64,000 nucleotides of DNA from Dehalobacter sp. DCA. GTDB taxonomy: Bacteria; Bacillota; Desulfitobacteriia; Desulfitobacteriales; Syntrophobotulaceae. Of the stretch, positions 24,937 through 34,114 are shown one piece after another (the stretch's first letter is position 1; each line of letters starts with the position of its first letter). The stretch lies in contig NC_018866.1 of assembly GCF_000305775.1 (NCBI RefSeq), positions 992,001 through 1,056,000 on the forward strand, written 5' to 3'. The notes below the pieces were generated by a model. It searched no databases. It saw only the letters and a list, made by a program, of their open reading frames with translations, and was not told the origin of the DNA. The position numbers were made by a program, and so were the translations under genes.

Positions 24937-24982
24937 AGGACGTTGCCGCTCCTTGCCAGTTATAGCAACGCGGTAACGTCCT
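24937..24982. terminator. Bidirectional stem-loop, CBS gene / tatA
   Basis: The long stem AGGACGTTgCCGC / GCGGTAACGTCCT lies between the convergent CBS and tatA genes. Its core CCGCTCCTTGCCA...CGCGGTA is shared with 6609-6642, so it also belongs to a small repeat family. Confidence 0.65.
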
Positions 24983-25022
24983 AAACATTTCTATATGGAT
25001 CATATGATGGTTCGATGGACTC

Positions 25023-25226
25023 TTATACTTCTTTCTTCTCTTCAGACGAATCCTTGGTTCCTTTGACGCTGTCTTCCAGATCATCGGTCGCAGACTTAAA
25101 CTCTTTAATGCCTTTGCCCATAGCTTTACCCAATTCAGGAAGTTTCCCCGGGCCAAAAATGATCAACACAACGACTAAAACGATGACTAATGTCATGGGA
25201 GCAATCATTCCAAAAATAGGTTGCAC
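25023..25226 (-). CDS. tatA: Twin-arginine translocase subunit TatA
   Basis: A 67-residue TatA. A short hydrophobic helix (about 5-27) ends at [17 protein letters not shown], the family hinge, and an amphipathic helix and a charged tail ([15 protein letters not shown]) follow. It forms the pore through which folded, often cofactor-bearing proteins cross the membrane. A GTG at 25226 with GGAGG nine bases upstream is preferred to an ATG seven codons earlier that overlaps that binding site. tatB and tatC are 2.4 kb upstream on the same strand. Confidence 0.9.
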   Translation of the reverse strand: MQPIFGMIAPMTLVIVLVVVLIIFGPGKLPELGKAMGKGIKEFKSATDDLEDSVKGTKDSSEEKKEV

Positions 25227-25294
25227 TTCTGTCACCCTCCTTTTCATATTACTATATCATGAACTCTACAAAAAACCAATTTCTTTACCCTACA

Positions 25295-26086
25295 TCATCC
25301 TATCGTAGAAAGAGAAAAATTACAAGCATTTTCGCCAGAAAACATGGATTGATAGACAAGATATAATTCCCAGATTAATTCCCACAGTTCTCCTGTAGCC
25401 TCAGTTACGCAAATGCCCATCTCTTTGGCTTCGGCCCGGCCTATCGGATAACCGTGCGAAAAATAACCGTTTGTAAGGTTTTGCGTGACCGCTTTCACCT
25501 TTTCCTTATCATTTTTCAGCATATATTTGGAAAGCAGGGATTCGGCATATTGTCTGGAAGCCTTTAAGGCTTTCTCATAATCCCCAATCAGCCACGGATC
25601 AAGTTTATTCAAAACCGAATTGACGATGATCTCAGAGACCTCCATATTCGAGTTGTTTTCGATGAGTTCTTCAATATATTCGAAGCAGCAGCGCAGGGCC
25701 TGCACCGGTATCCAGAAGTCCTTATACAATGGATGCTTGACCAGTGGATCTATCGGTCCCAGCTCGGATATTGGGCCCATCACAACTTCATCCGCTCCCA
25801 GAACAATCATTGAAGCTGCTGATTTCGCTGAAAAAGGAACGATGACTGAAAACTCTTCACAAAATTCCCTGATCAGCATGACAACCTTATATGGTGTATC
25901 AACCGCGCCGCCATAGCTGTGCAAGAAGAGGTCAATTTTTTGGGTTCTTCCAATTTTATTCAATTCTTGATACAACGGAACCAGGATTCCATCGTCGAGA
26001 GGTGTATAAGAAAAATAGACAATAACTTTGGAATGCCGTATCTTTTCTATTTCTTCCAATAACACTTTCCTTCTTTGGTCATTCAA
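25295..26086 (-). CDS. SDH_sah family serine protease-like protein
   Basis: A 263-residue ClpP/crotonase-fold protein of the SDH_sah group (annotated elsewhere as serine dehydrogenase proteinase, related to SppA). DLFLHSYGGAVDTPYKV is the strand-loop forming the oxyanion region. FSAKSAASMIVLGADEVVMG carries the nucleophile-type serine, and GPISELGPIDP completes the motif. No signal peptide, so probably cytosolic or membrane-associated. GAGGAG stands ten bases before a TTG at 26086; the GTG six codons earlier lacks a site. It sits between tatA and the polyprenyl synthase on the same strand. Confidence 0.78.
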   Translation of the reverse strand: MNDQRRKVLLEEIEKIRHSKVIVYFSYTPLDDGILVPLYQELNKIGRTQKIDLFLHSYGGAVDTPYKVVMLIREFCEEFSVIVPFSAKSAASMIVLGADEVVMGPISELGPIDPLVKHPLYKDFWIPVQALRCCFEYIEELIENNSNMEVSEIIVNSVLNKLDPWLIGDYEKALKASRQYAESLLSKYMLKNDKEKVKAVTQNLTNGYFSHGYPIGRAEAKEMGICVTEATGELWELIWELYLVYQSMFSGENACNFSLSTIG

Positions 26087-26159
26087 AAATACACAGCTCC
26101 TCACTTAGTAATTCATGTATAATATAGTATTTTTTTCCATACAAATGAGTGTTTGTATC

Positions 26160-26195
26160 TCTTGAAAAAATAACCAAAGCCGCTGCGGCGGCTCT
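26160..26195 (-). terminator. Terminator of the tatCB-prenyl synthase operon
   Basis: On the minus strand the GC-rich stem AGCCGC / GCGGCT with a four-base loop is followed by TTGGTTATTTTTTC, about 160 bp after the prenyl synthase stop. A weaker hairpin (GCTGCA / TGCAGC, about 26219-26255) lies between them. Confidence 0.6.
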
Positions 26196-26353
26196 TAATG
26201 TAGTTTGAAGCAAAAAAAGAGCTGCAGTAAACTTCTTCGTTTTGCAGCGTCTCTATCATTATATTATTATAATTTAATTTGATATTTTTTTAGTATCTTG
26301 TGAGTCCTAAAATTATCATCTGAAGGTGAGCAGATTTTTCACAACTTCGCACC

Positions 26354-27322
26354 TTAGTAACTTCGCTCACCCATGTAATTAGCCAACTCGATTAAAGCAT
26401 CCTTGGCCGGAACATCGGGAAGTTCCTGAAGGTTTGCTTTGGCTTTGTCTATATACTGCTCGACAATTTTTCTTGATTTATCGATTCCGCCTGCCTGGAT
26501 GATCAGCTGGATTGCCTCGGCTACTTCAGCATCCGTTTTCGTCTTCTGACCCAAAAGTTCCTTTAATCTTTCTTTCTGCGGAGAATCCTTCAATGCAAAA
26601 ATCATCGGCAGGGTAATGATCCCCTGGCGGATGTCTCCCCCGACTGGTTTTCCCAGTTCTTTTGGATTTGCAGTTATATCAAGGATATCATCGACAATTT
26701 GAAACGCAAGACCGAGGTAATTGCCGTACTTGCTCATCAGCCATATCTGTCTCGGACTGGCATTGGATACTTTGGCGCCTAATTTGCAGCATAAGCCGAT
26801 CAGCAGCGCTGTTTTTCGCTGAATGCGATAGAGATACTGCTTCAAGGTCTGCGTTGTATCATAGGAAGTCTTAATTTGCTGAATTTCACCCTGACACATC
26901 TCAATACAGACATCAGCCAAGATGCTGGATACAGCGGGATTATCAATCTTCACAATCAGTTCTAAGGCCTTCGCAAGCAGATAGTCCCCTGTTGCCATCG
27001 ATACGGTATTTCCCCAGCCTGCGGTCAGGGTTGGACGTCCTCGGCGGGTAAGGGATGCATCAACGACATCGTCGTGAATCAATGTTGCCATATGTATAAT
27101 TTCCAGGGCCATTGTAACAGGAAGAAGCTTCTCAAACCGGTAGTCAAAAAATTTTCCGGCAAGAAGCGTAAAACTCGGACGTAGCCTTTTTCCGCCAGCT
27201 TGTAGAAGGTAAAGACAAGTTTGCGAAAACATAGGATCATCGACATTAAGAAATCTATCAAGTTCCTTTTCTACTTTTTTCAGATCTGCATTGATTTCTC
27301 TAAATAATTTCTGACGTTTCAA
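26354..27322 (-). CDS. hepT: Polyprenyl (heptaprenyl-type) diphosphate synthase
   Basis: A 322-residue trans-polyprenyl synthase. The first Asp-rich motif is DDVVD (84-88) and the second DDILD (211-215). GGKRLRPS (43-50) binds the allylic diphosphate region. Small residues before the first motif (HMATLIHDD) fit a long-chain product, as used for the menaquinone side chain. The start is TTG at 27322 with GGGTGA seven bases before it, four bases from the tatB stop, so it is co-transcribed with tatC-tatB. A paralogue lacking both Asp motifs lies at 28640-29401. Confidence 0.9.
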   Translation of the reverse strand: MKRQKLFREINADLKKVEKELDRFLNVDDPMFSQTCLYLLQAGGKRLRPSFTLLAGKFFDYRFEKLLPVTMALEIIHMATLIHDDVVDASLTRRGRPTLTAGWGNTVSMATGDYLLAKALELIVKIDNPAVSSILADVCIEMCQGEIQQIKTSYDTTQTLKQYLYRIQRKTALLIGLCCKLGAKVSNASPRQIWLMSKYGNYLGLAFQIVDDILDITANPKELGKPVGGDIRQGIITLPMIFALKDSPQKERLKELLGQKTKTDAEVAEAIQLIIQAGGIDKSRKIVEQYIDKAKANLQELPDVPAKDALIELANYMGERSY

Positions 27323-27325
27323 CTA

Positions 27326-27664
27326 TTATTCACCCGCTTGCATGTCTTTCTGATTCACTTGTTTATCGGGAGACGATTCCTCAATTTCCTGATAGGAAAG
27401 AAGCTCTTCATCTTCCGCTATTTTTTTAGACTGAGCCGGTTTATCTTCAGAAGGATGGTCTTTAGGAGGATAGTCTTTAAAAGCATTTTCAATTAGACCG
27501 TTGGGAGCACTAAGTGTACTCTTAAATTCTCTGGTGACTTCATCGGTGAATTTTCGTACTTTAAATATCATTTTGCCCAAAGTCCTCGCCACAACGGGCA
27601 AATCATCCGGACCAAATAGAACGACAGCGATGACTAATATCAGCGCAATTTCAGTCATACTCAT
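27326..27664 (-). CDS. tatB: TatA/TatB-type twin-arginine translocase subunit
   Basis: A 112-residue protein with a short N-terminal helix (about 5-20), the family turn LFGPDDLPVVARTLGK, and an amphipathic helix (KMIFKVRKFTDEVTREF). A longer acidic tail than TatA favours a TatB-like role in substrate binding with TatC. The ATG at 27664 overlaps the tatC stop as ATGA. A second ATG two codons later is possible. Purine-rich GGGAGGGGG lies upstream. The 26-codon longer frame would run into tatC. Confidence 0.85.
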   Translation of the reverse strand: MSMTEIALILVIAVVLFGPDDLPVVARTLGKMIFKVRKFTDEVTREFKSTLSAPNGLIENAFKDYPPKDHPSEDKPAQSKKIAEDEELLSYQEIEESSPDKQVNQKDMQAGE

Positions 27665-28446
27665 TGGTTCTGTCCCCCTCCCTCTTCGGCTTCGGAAGGC
27701 TGAAGTTCTTTTTTCTTTCTCGTAATGAGATAGCCCAGCCATATACTTAGTTCATAAAGCATGTATATTGGGCCTGCCATCAGCAGCTGAGTTAAGAGAT
27801 CCGGTGTCGGGGATACAACTACGGTAAGTATAATAATGGCAAAGAAAGCCCATTTGCGAAATTTGGCAAGCGTTTTTGGAGACAGATGTCCGGTTCTCAT
27901 CAGGAAAAGCAGCACAACCGGCAGTTGGAATACTGCTCCGAAAGTCCCCATAAACGTTAAAATAAATTTCAAATAAGAGGATTTAGTCACAAAAGGCGTA
28001 GAATCTACGGCTCCTCCTCCTGCAAGCAACAGAAACTTCAAACAGACCGGCAAAACAAGATAGTAGGCAAAAGCGGCGCCGGCAATAAAAAGAATAAACG
28101 ATGACGCAACGATATAGTAAAGATACTTACGTTCATTTTTTTTGAGACCTGGAAGTATAAAGCTCCATATCTGCCACAACACAACTGGAAGGGCAATAAT
28201 GATACCGGTTACTACCGATATTTGCAGCTTTACCATAATCGGCTCCATCGGGGTTGTGGTAATAAAGCTTACTCCGGCCATCTCCGTGACAGGCTCTGCC
28301 AGAAAACCGTATACATAGTCGCTGAAAATATACCCGATAACCGTTCCAATAGCAATCGCATACAAAGAAATAAGAAGTACTTTTCTTAATTCTTTAACAT
28401 GTCCCACAAGGCTCATTTCTAAGTTTCTTTTTTTTCTGCGTTGCAC
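27661..28446 (-). CDS. tatC: Twin-arginine translocase subunit TatC
   Basis: A 261-residue TatC with six membrane helices. The N-terminal SLVGHVKELRKVL contains the Glu/Arg segment that binds twin-arginine signal peptides. The periplasmic-loop and helix blocks (FILPGLKKNERKY, PVVLLFLMRTG) are conserved. It is the receptor for folded exported proteins such as Fe-S or cobamide enzymes. GGAGGAG precedes a GTG at 28446. tatC-tatB-hepT form one tight operon. Confidence 0.94.
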   Translation of the reverse strand: MQRRKKRNLEMSLVGHVKELRKVLLISLYAIAIGTVIGYIFSDYVYGFLAEPVTEMAGVSFITTTPMEPIMVKLQISVVTGIIIALPVVLWQIWSFILPGLKKNERKYLYYIVASSFILFIAGAAFAYYLVLPVCLKFLLLAGGGAVDSTPFVTKSSYLKFILTFMGTFGAVFQLPVVLLFLMRTGHLSPKTLAKFRKWAFFAIIILTVVVSPTPDLLTQLLMAGPIYMLYELSIWLGYLITRKKKELQPSEAEEGGGQNQ

Positions 28447-28639
28447 TATTTCGCTCCTCCATCAGCTAAATACGAGCCATTAATTATTCTATCACGATAT
28501 TTAAAGAATACCAAATATACTTTCTATATTCTAGGAAAGTTTCTTATTCGTGTCAGACAAAAAAAAGCTCAGGTCTGAGATTGATATATAAAAATGTTTC
28601 TCAGTGGCTTGAGAGCTCCAAGATCTTCACGCAGGATAT

Positions 28640-29401
28640 TTATTGTTGTAAGACCCCTGTACCGGCTTTTTTGTTTCGCTCGATTTCCGCGGATAGAAAT
28701 TCCATTAATTCCTGCAAAGGCTTGATCGGTAAATAATCGCGGATTTGAGCCAGGTTCTCTTCTGCTTTACTGAGATTTTCCTGTAATATTGAAGCACAGG
28801 CTGGTTCTTCCGAAGCTGCCCAGGCCATCCCTATACAGTACCCAAAGTTCTCCAGTTTATCGATATAAGTTTGGGGAATCCCGGAAAGCTTAGCACTGAG
28901 TTTCACAGCCAGCGCCGTCAGAGAAGCTCTTTCATTGCCTAAGATCATGTTATATTCCTGGAAAGGGATACGCTTATTTTTATACCGCCAGCGCATCAGG
29001 ATGCCTTCATTGATCGTCTTGATTAGTTTGACAAACTGACCGGCATATGGGAATATATCTTCCTGACATACCTTCTTAAGGGTTTGTCCAAACATAAAAT
29101 CCCCTGTCAGTACGGGAAACTGCCTGGAATGCTCGGACATATCCTCATCAGTAATCAGTTTATGAATATGATGCGCCAAGAAAACATATTGAAAAACGGT
29201 TGCAAGGGAAAGAGTTGTTTTGCTGATTTTTCCGGTCATACAGCTTACAGACAAAACCAAGGCCGGACTCATATACCTGTCTAGATTATTCATTGGCAGG
29301 TTCAACAGATCATCTAGCGTTGATGAATTAAACTGCATTTCTTTATTCATTTCCGTTTCAACTGTTTTTAGTTCCGATTCAACGCTATAAACTTCGATCA
29401 C
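28640..29401 (-). CDS. Degenerate polyprenyl-synthase-like protein
   Basis: A 253-residue helical protein that follows the fold order of polyprenyl synthases but has lost the catalytic residues. HHIHKLITDED (77-87) replaces the first DDxxD. LTGDFMFGQTLKK (98-110) matches the GDYLLAKAL helix, and FGYCIGMAWAASEE (186-199) stands where the second DDxxD should be. It may be the non-catalytic small subunit of a two-component heptaprenyl synthase, like HepS/MenG-neighbour subunits, though the similarity is to the large-subunit fold. The GTG at 29401 follows GGAGGGG. It lies upstream of the tatC operon on the same strand. Confidence 0.65.
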   Translation of the reverse strand: MIEVYSVESELKTVETEMNKEMQFNSSTLDDLLNLPMNNLDRYMSPALVLSVSCMTGKISKTTLSLATVFQYVFLAHHIHKLITDEDMSEHSRQFPVLTGDFMFGQTLKKVCQEDIFPYAGQFVKLIKTINEGILMRWRYKNKRIPFQEYNMILGNERASLTALAVKLSAKLSGIPQTYIDKLENFGYCIGMAWAASEEPACASILQENLSKAEENLAQIRDYLPIKPLQELMEFLSAEIERNKKAGTGVLQQ

Positions 29402-29557
29402 CTTTGATTCCCCTCCAGAAATCCTAAGTATTCCACATAGTTCTGTGTTATTTTACATTATTCGTGATTAAAAATAAAAATCCTGCCCTGTTGTTTCTGT
29501 CTATTATTCAAGAAACGACATAATTCTATACATAATGTATGTATTGTATCAAGTAAA

Positions 29558-29593
29558 TAGACCTTTAGCAATCCCGAGACTGCCAAAGGTCTA
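29558..29593 (-). terminator. Terminator of the etf operon
   Basis: The hairpin AGACCTTTaGCA / TGCcAAAGGTCT lies 10 bp after the Fe-S oxidoreductase stop. A T run on the plus-strand side makes the signal better in that direction; on the minus strand the tract is TATTTACTT. Confidence 0.55.
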
Positions 29594-29602
29594 TCTTTTT
29601 TG

Positions 29603-31675
29603 TTAGATCATTTTTGCAATGAGTTCGGCTGGATCGACAACGTGAACATCTTGATCAGGCTTAGCCTTATCTTTGACGCCGTCTTCCAGCATCGTAATAC
29701 AGAATGGGCAGTTGGCGCCAATGGCTTGAGGATCTTTGGAAAGTGCTTGTTCTACTCTTAGGTTGTTGATACGGTCACCCAGATTTTCTTCCATCCACAT
29801 TCTGGCTCCACCTGCACCGCAACAAAAGCTCTTGTCATGGTTGCGGTCCATCTCAACGAGCTGAACCCCTGGAATCCTATTGAAGAGTGCTCTCGGTGCA
29901 TCATATTCCTGCTGGTAGCGCCCGAGATAACAGGAGTCATGGTATACAATTTTTTGTTCCGGCAGCTGAATGTCTTTATTCAGTTTCAGCTTGCCTTCTC
30001 TGATAAGCTGGTTAATGAACTGGGTATGATGAATCACTTCATAATTGCCGCCAAGTTCCGGATACTCATTTTTCAGGGTATTGAAGCAGTGTGGACAGGT
30101 AGCGATAATCTTCTTCACGCCATAGTTATTCAGGATGCCTACATTTTCTTTGGCCATGAACTGGAAGAGATATTCGTTGCCGGCACGGCGGGTAAAATCA
30201 CCGCAGCATTTCTCTTCTCTGCCAAGGATCGCAAAGTTGACGCCGGCAGCCTTAAGAATCTTGGCAGTAGCTACGGAAACCTTCTTCGCGCGGTTGTCGA
30301 AAGAACCGGCACAGCCGACCCAGAATAGATACTCCGGATTTTCTGCTGTTTTCATGACTGGAATATCAAGGTCTTTGGCCCAGCCGGCACGCTCGCTCCA
30401 GCTGACACCCCACGGATTGTATTTGCTTTCAACATTACGGAAAGCCAGCTGCAGTTCAGGTGCATAGTTGTTTTCATTCATCACCTCATACCGACGCATA
30501 TCAATGATCTTGTTGACATGTTCGTTCGATACCGGGCATAAAGTCTGACAGGCTGAACAGGTCGTACAGGACCAGAGTTCATCGCGTGTAAAGACATCGC
30601 CGATTAAATGCTTTTGAAGTATTTCCGCACACTCGCGGTCCTCCTTGGCAATCTTCCTGAAATCCACAGCTGTTAAATCAGCTGTGGATTTAAGACCAAG
30701 CTTGGTCATCTCAGCGCCTTTTTCCAGAAGATGATCCTTCAGCTCTCTGCTTAAGAGCTTTTTTGGATTCAGCGGTTTACCGGAGATATTGGCCGGACAG
30801 TTATCCATACAACGGCCGCATTCCCCGCATGAGAAGCAGTCCAGCAGCTGTTTCCAGGTAAAGTTTTCGATTCTTCCTATACCGTACTCCGTAACCTTTT
30901 CGTCTAGCAGATCCATTGCCGGAATCTGGCCGCCGGCAGGTTTCAACGTGGCAAAATAGCCATTGAACGGCGAGGCCAGCAAATGCATGTGCTTGGAGTT
31001 CGGGATATAGACCAGGAACCCGAGAATGATCAGCACATGGGTCCACCAGCAAATTTCAATGATGACACTGAGCGTTTCAGCGTTGTAGCCCTGGTACAGT
31101 CCGGCAAACAGATGATAGATGAAGGCCAGGTTATAAGCGGAGTTTGCATCTAAGACAACTTTGGCTCCACTGGTCAGCCATTCGGTGATAATAACCAGGA
31201 AGATCAGAATGACGATGATCGCGGCTTCTGGTGTTCGATAGAGACGTTTAGGCTTGACGATCCATCTTCGGATCACACCGATAATTAAACCGACAAATAC
31301 GAGTGTCGACAGAATGTCTTTAATTAGATAGAAGTAGGGACTTGTTCCGAGCAAAGGAACATGGACAGATGGGAACAGTCCTTCGATCATAAACGGGATT
31401 TCTCCTAAGGCAATGAATATGAATCCCCAGAAGATAAACAAGTGAATATAGCCGTAAAATTCCCTGAGCATTTTGCCCTGCAATAAAACATTCACGATAA
31501 AATTCTTTAAACGTTTGCCCGGGTTGTCAAACCTGTTTTCTTTCGCGCCTAAAGTCAAAATACGGATTTTTTTACTTAAGGCGTGAACAAACGCATAAAC
31601 TGCAAGTCCTGTCAGTACTAAAAATATAATCAGCTTTAAAGAAAGCAATCCTAACACCTTCCTTTTCCTACTCAT
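29603..31675 (-). CDS. Membrane Fe-S oxidoreductase (ETF:menaquinone oxidoreductase type)
   Basis: A 690-residue protein with about six N-terminal helices of the nitrate-reductase-gamma / HdrE type (1-260), which probably bind haem b. A two-cluster ferredoxin part follows (CFSCGECGRCMDNCP and CTTCSACQTLCP), then two CCG domains (EKCCGDFTR with its partner HDSCYLGR; FCCGAGGARMW) as in HdrD. Encoded with etfA and etfB, it fits the enzymes that pass electrons from reduced ETF to menaquinone. An ATG at 31675 is used; a TTG at 31648 has the better AAGGAAGG spacing, so the true start may be nine codons later. Confidence 0.88.
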   Translation of the reverse strand: MSRKRKVLGLLSLKLIIFLVLTGLAVYAFVHALSKKIRILTLGAKENRFDNPGKRLKNFIVNVLLQGKMLREFYGYIHLFIFWGFIFIALGEIPFMIEGLFPSVHVPLLGTSPYFYLIKDILSTLVFVGLIIGVIRRWIVKPKRLYRTPEAAIIVILIFLVIITEWLTSGAKVVLDANSAYNLAFIYHLFAGLYQGYNAETLSVIIEICWWTHVLIILGFLVYIPNSKHMHLLASPFNGYFATLKPAGGQIPAMDLLDEKVTEYGIGRIENFTWKQLLDCFSCGECGRCMDNCPANISGKPLNPKKLLSRELKDHLLEKGAEMTKLGLKSTADLTAVDFRKIAKEDRECAEILQKHLIGDVFTRDELWSCTTCSACQTLCPVSNEHVNKIIDMRRYEVMNENNYAPELQLAFRNVESKYNPWGVSWSERAGWAKDLDIPVMKTAENPEYLFWVGCAGSFDNRAKKVSVATAKILKAAGVNFAILGREEKCCGDFTRRAGNEYLFQFMAKENVGILNNYGVKKIIATCPHCFNTLKNEYPELGGNYEVIHHTQFINQLIREGKLKLNKDIQLPEQKIVYHDSCYLGRYQQEYDAPRALFNRIPGVQLVEMDRNHDKSFCCGAGGARMWMEENLGDRINNLRVEQALSKDPQAIGANCPFCITMLEDGVKDKAKPDQDVHVVDPAELIAKMI

Positions 31676-31744
31676 CCTATTTTATCCGTCAGCCGGATCA
31701 TCTTATCATTAAAGATCGTTCATTATGCCCTTAAAGATCGTTTA

Positions 31745-32941
31745 TTACGCCCTTTTTAACGTTTTGATCTTTTGGGTCAGCATCGGCACAATTTGATGAA
31801 GATCCCCAACAAGACCATAGGTCGCGATGTTGAAAATGGGAGCTTCGGGATCATTGTTAATTGCAACAACGATATCGGAGGTATTCATCCCGGCAAGATG
31901 CTGAATAGCGCCTGAAATACCACAGGCAATATAAAGTTTCGGAGCAACCGTTTTTCCGGTCTGCCCTACCTGACGGTAATGCGGAACCCATCCTGCGTCA
32001 ACTGCTGCACGGGATGCACCGGCTACGCCTCCAAGAGCTTCAGCAAGTTCCTCAATCAAACGGTAATTTTCCGGCCCGCCGATGCCTCTGCCGCCGGAGA
32101 CAATAATCTCAGCATCCTGCAGATTGACGGTGTGAGATATGCTTTGGATAATATCTAAAATCTTGGTGGTCATATCCGCTTCTTTGACGGAGCTTTCACA
32201 GCGGATAACTTCACCTGTCCGGCTGTAATCGGGCTCATCCATTTTCATGACCTTCGGACGGACCGTGGCCATCTGTGGACGATGATTCGGGCAAAGAATG
32301 GTCGCCATAACATTGCCGCCAAATGCAGGCCGGGTCTGTCTTAAAAGCCGTGTTTCCGGATCAATGGAAAGAGCGGTGCAATCCGCCGTAAGGCCGGTGG
32401 TAATCCTGACTGCGATACGTGCTGCAAAATCACGTCCGTTATTGGTCGCGCCAAACAGCAGAATCTCCGGTTTATATTTATTAATAATTTCAACAATCGC
32501 ATCCGTATAGGAATCGGTACGATAATCCTTAAACACAGGGCCGTCTACCAGATAGACTTTTTCAGCGCCGTAAGCAAAACACTCTTTAGTCAATTCGTCA
32601 ACATTTTCACCAAGAAGCACGCCGGCCAGTTCCGCCTTCAGCTCATTGGCCAACTTGCGGCCTTCGCTAAGCAGCTCGAGCGCTACGGTGTCAATCTTGC
32701 CGTTGCGTTGTTCGATAAAGACCCATACACCTTTGTATTCATCGTTGTTTTTAGAAGCTCTCTTGGCTTTTTTGGTAACTTCTATGGCATTGTTCGGACA
32801 AGCTTTGCCGCAGGCTCCGCAGCCGGTACAATTTTCCTTTAATTTTGCGATGCCGGCTACGATCTCTATAGCACCGAAAGGACATCTATCAACACAAGCG
32901 CCGCAGCCATTACATTGATTTTCTAGGATCTTTACACTCAT
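31745..32941 (-). CDS. etfA: Electron transfer flavoprotein alpha subunit with ferredoxin domain
   Basis: A 398-residue EtfA with an extra N-terminal 2[4Fe-4S] ferredoxin domain (1-60). Its cysteines are C10, C13, C16, C20 and C38, C41, C44, C48. The EtfA core follows, with the C-terminal FAD domain marked by VSGGRGIGGPENY and CGISGAIQHLAGM. With EtfB it accepts electrons from flavin dehydrogenases. The ferredoxin part offers a wire to the membrane Fe-S oxidoreductase encoded next. GGAGGAG precedes the ATG at 32941. etfB lies 14 bp upstream in the same operon. Confidence 0.93.
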   Translation of the reverse strand: MSVKILENQCNGCGACVDRCPFGAIEIVAGIAKLKENCTGCGACGKACPNNAIEVTKKAKRASKNNDEYKGVWVFIEQRNGKIDTVALELLSEGRKLANELKAELAGVLLGENVDELTKECFAYGAEKVYLVDGPVFKDYRTDSYTDAIVEIINKYKPEILLFGATNNGRDFAARIAVRITTGLTADCTALSIDPETRLLRQTRPAFGGNVMATILCPNHRPQMATVRPKVMKMDEPDYSRTGEVIRCESSVKEADMTTKILDIIQSISHTVNLQDAEIIVSGGRGIGGPENYRLIEELAEALGGVAGASRAAVDAGWVPHYRQVGQTGKTVAPKLYIACGISGAIQHLAGMNTSDIVVAINNDPEAPIFNIATYGLVGDLHQIVPMLTQKIKTLKRA

Positions 32942-32955
32942 TTTCCTGCTCCTCC

Positions 32956-33744
32956 TTATATGATTTCAGCAGCCTGCAGCTTCTTAATCAGCAAATTGCA
33001 TAATTGTTCGTCTGTTTCACCTTTAAGCATTTCACTCTGAATTTTAACTTCAGGCGTGAAGATCTGCATAACCTGGGTGCAGGAGCCGTTCAGTCCGGTC
33101 TTTTCGGCAGGAGCTTCAATATCAGCAGCTGACCAAGTTGATACCGGCATTCTTGAGGCTTTGATCGAACCTTTAACACTCGGATACCTTGGTTCGCCGA
33201 TTGCTTTATCGACTGCGATGACCGCAGGCAATTGAACTTTGATTACTTCAAATCCGCCTTCAAAGGCGCGTTCAACAACGAGATGATCCTCATGGACTTC
33301 TCTGATTTTTTGAACATAGGTTGTTTGGGGAAGATGTAAATGCTCGGCAATACCAGGCCCCACCTGGGCGGTATCTCCATCAATGGCCATTTTTCCGCAG
33401 AAGATGATATCCGGTTTGCCAATTTTCTCAATGGCTTTAGCCAGCGAATAGGAAGTAGCCCAAGTATCGGCGCCTGCAAACGCCCGGTCACTGATCAGTA
33501 CTGCTTCATCCGCGCCCATTGCCAAACATTTGCGCAGCGCAGATACCGCCTGTGGCGGTCCCATGGTTAAGACGGTCACTTTACCGCCGTATTGTTCTTT
33601 GATTTTAATAGCAGCTTCAGCCGCATATTCGTCAAACGGATTCACGATACTCGGAACACCGTCACGGATTAACGTGTTTTTAACTGGATCAATCTTTACT
33701 TCGGTAGTATCAGGTACTTGTTTAATACAAACAACGATTTCCAC
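32956..33744 (-). CDS. etfB: Electron transfer flavoprotein beta subunit
   Basis: A 262-residue EtfB of the adenine-nucleotide alpha-hydrolase fold. The N-terminal IVVCIKQVPDT and DEYAAEAAIKIKEQ are family blocks, and ALRKCLAMGADEAVLISD and DGDTAQVGPGIAEHL line the nucleotide site. Whether it binds AMP only, or FAD as in bifurcating ETFs, cannot be settled by eye. The GTG at 33744 has AAAGGA at good spacing and gives the usual start; an ATG three codons earlier is too close to that site. It is the first gene of the etfB-etfA-oxidoreductase operon. Confidence 0.92.
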   Translation of the reverse strand: MEIVVCIKQVPDTTEVKIDPVKNTLIRDGVPSIVNPFDEYAAEAAIKIKEQYGGKVTVLTMGPPQAVSALRKCLAMGADEAVLISDRAFAGADTWATSYSLAKAIEKIGKPDIIFCGKMAIDGDTAQVGPGIAEHLHLPQTTYVQKIREVHEDHLVVERAFEGGFEVIKVQLPAVIAVDKAIGEPRYPSVKGSIKASRMPVSTWSAADIEAPAEKTGLNGSCTQVMQIFTPEVKIQSEMLKGETDEQLCNLLIKKLQAAEII

Positions 33745-34114
33745 TTTCTTCATCCTTTCCTTGCGTTGCTTTTTACATTAATACAAAAAAACTGAGAGTA
33801 TTTATATAAAAAGTGCTCGTGTCCCCCTTTTGACCAAATAATGAATCGCAGGTACATTCTGTGGGTAGTTTTACCTCATAATGTCTTTGTGAAATTTTTC
33901 ACATTAGTATTTTACAATATGCTAACAAAGATATTTTTATTAGGGATCAACCCCTTAGAATACCTTAGGAAGAAACATATTTATACATACAAATATATAT
34001 ATTTGTATATACTACTTATCGAAATAATATCAGAAAGTGAAGAATAACACAAGCGAATTTTGATATTTTTTGGGGATTATTAATGTTTTTTGTTACAAGG
34101 CTGGATTTCTCTTG
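33745..34114. other. AT-rich promoter region of the etf operon
   Basis: 370 bp without a gene between the Toprim gene stop and etfB. It contains an AT-rich palindrome TACAAATATATATATTTGTA near 33988-34009 and GTGAAATTTTTCAC near 33889. Both are symmetrical enough to bind a regulator but match no consensus I know. The etf promoter should lie here. Confidence 0.4.
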
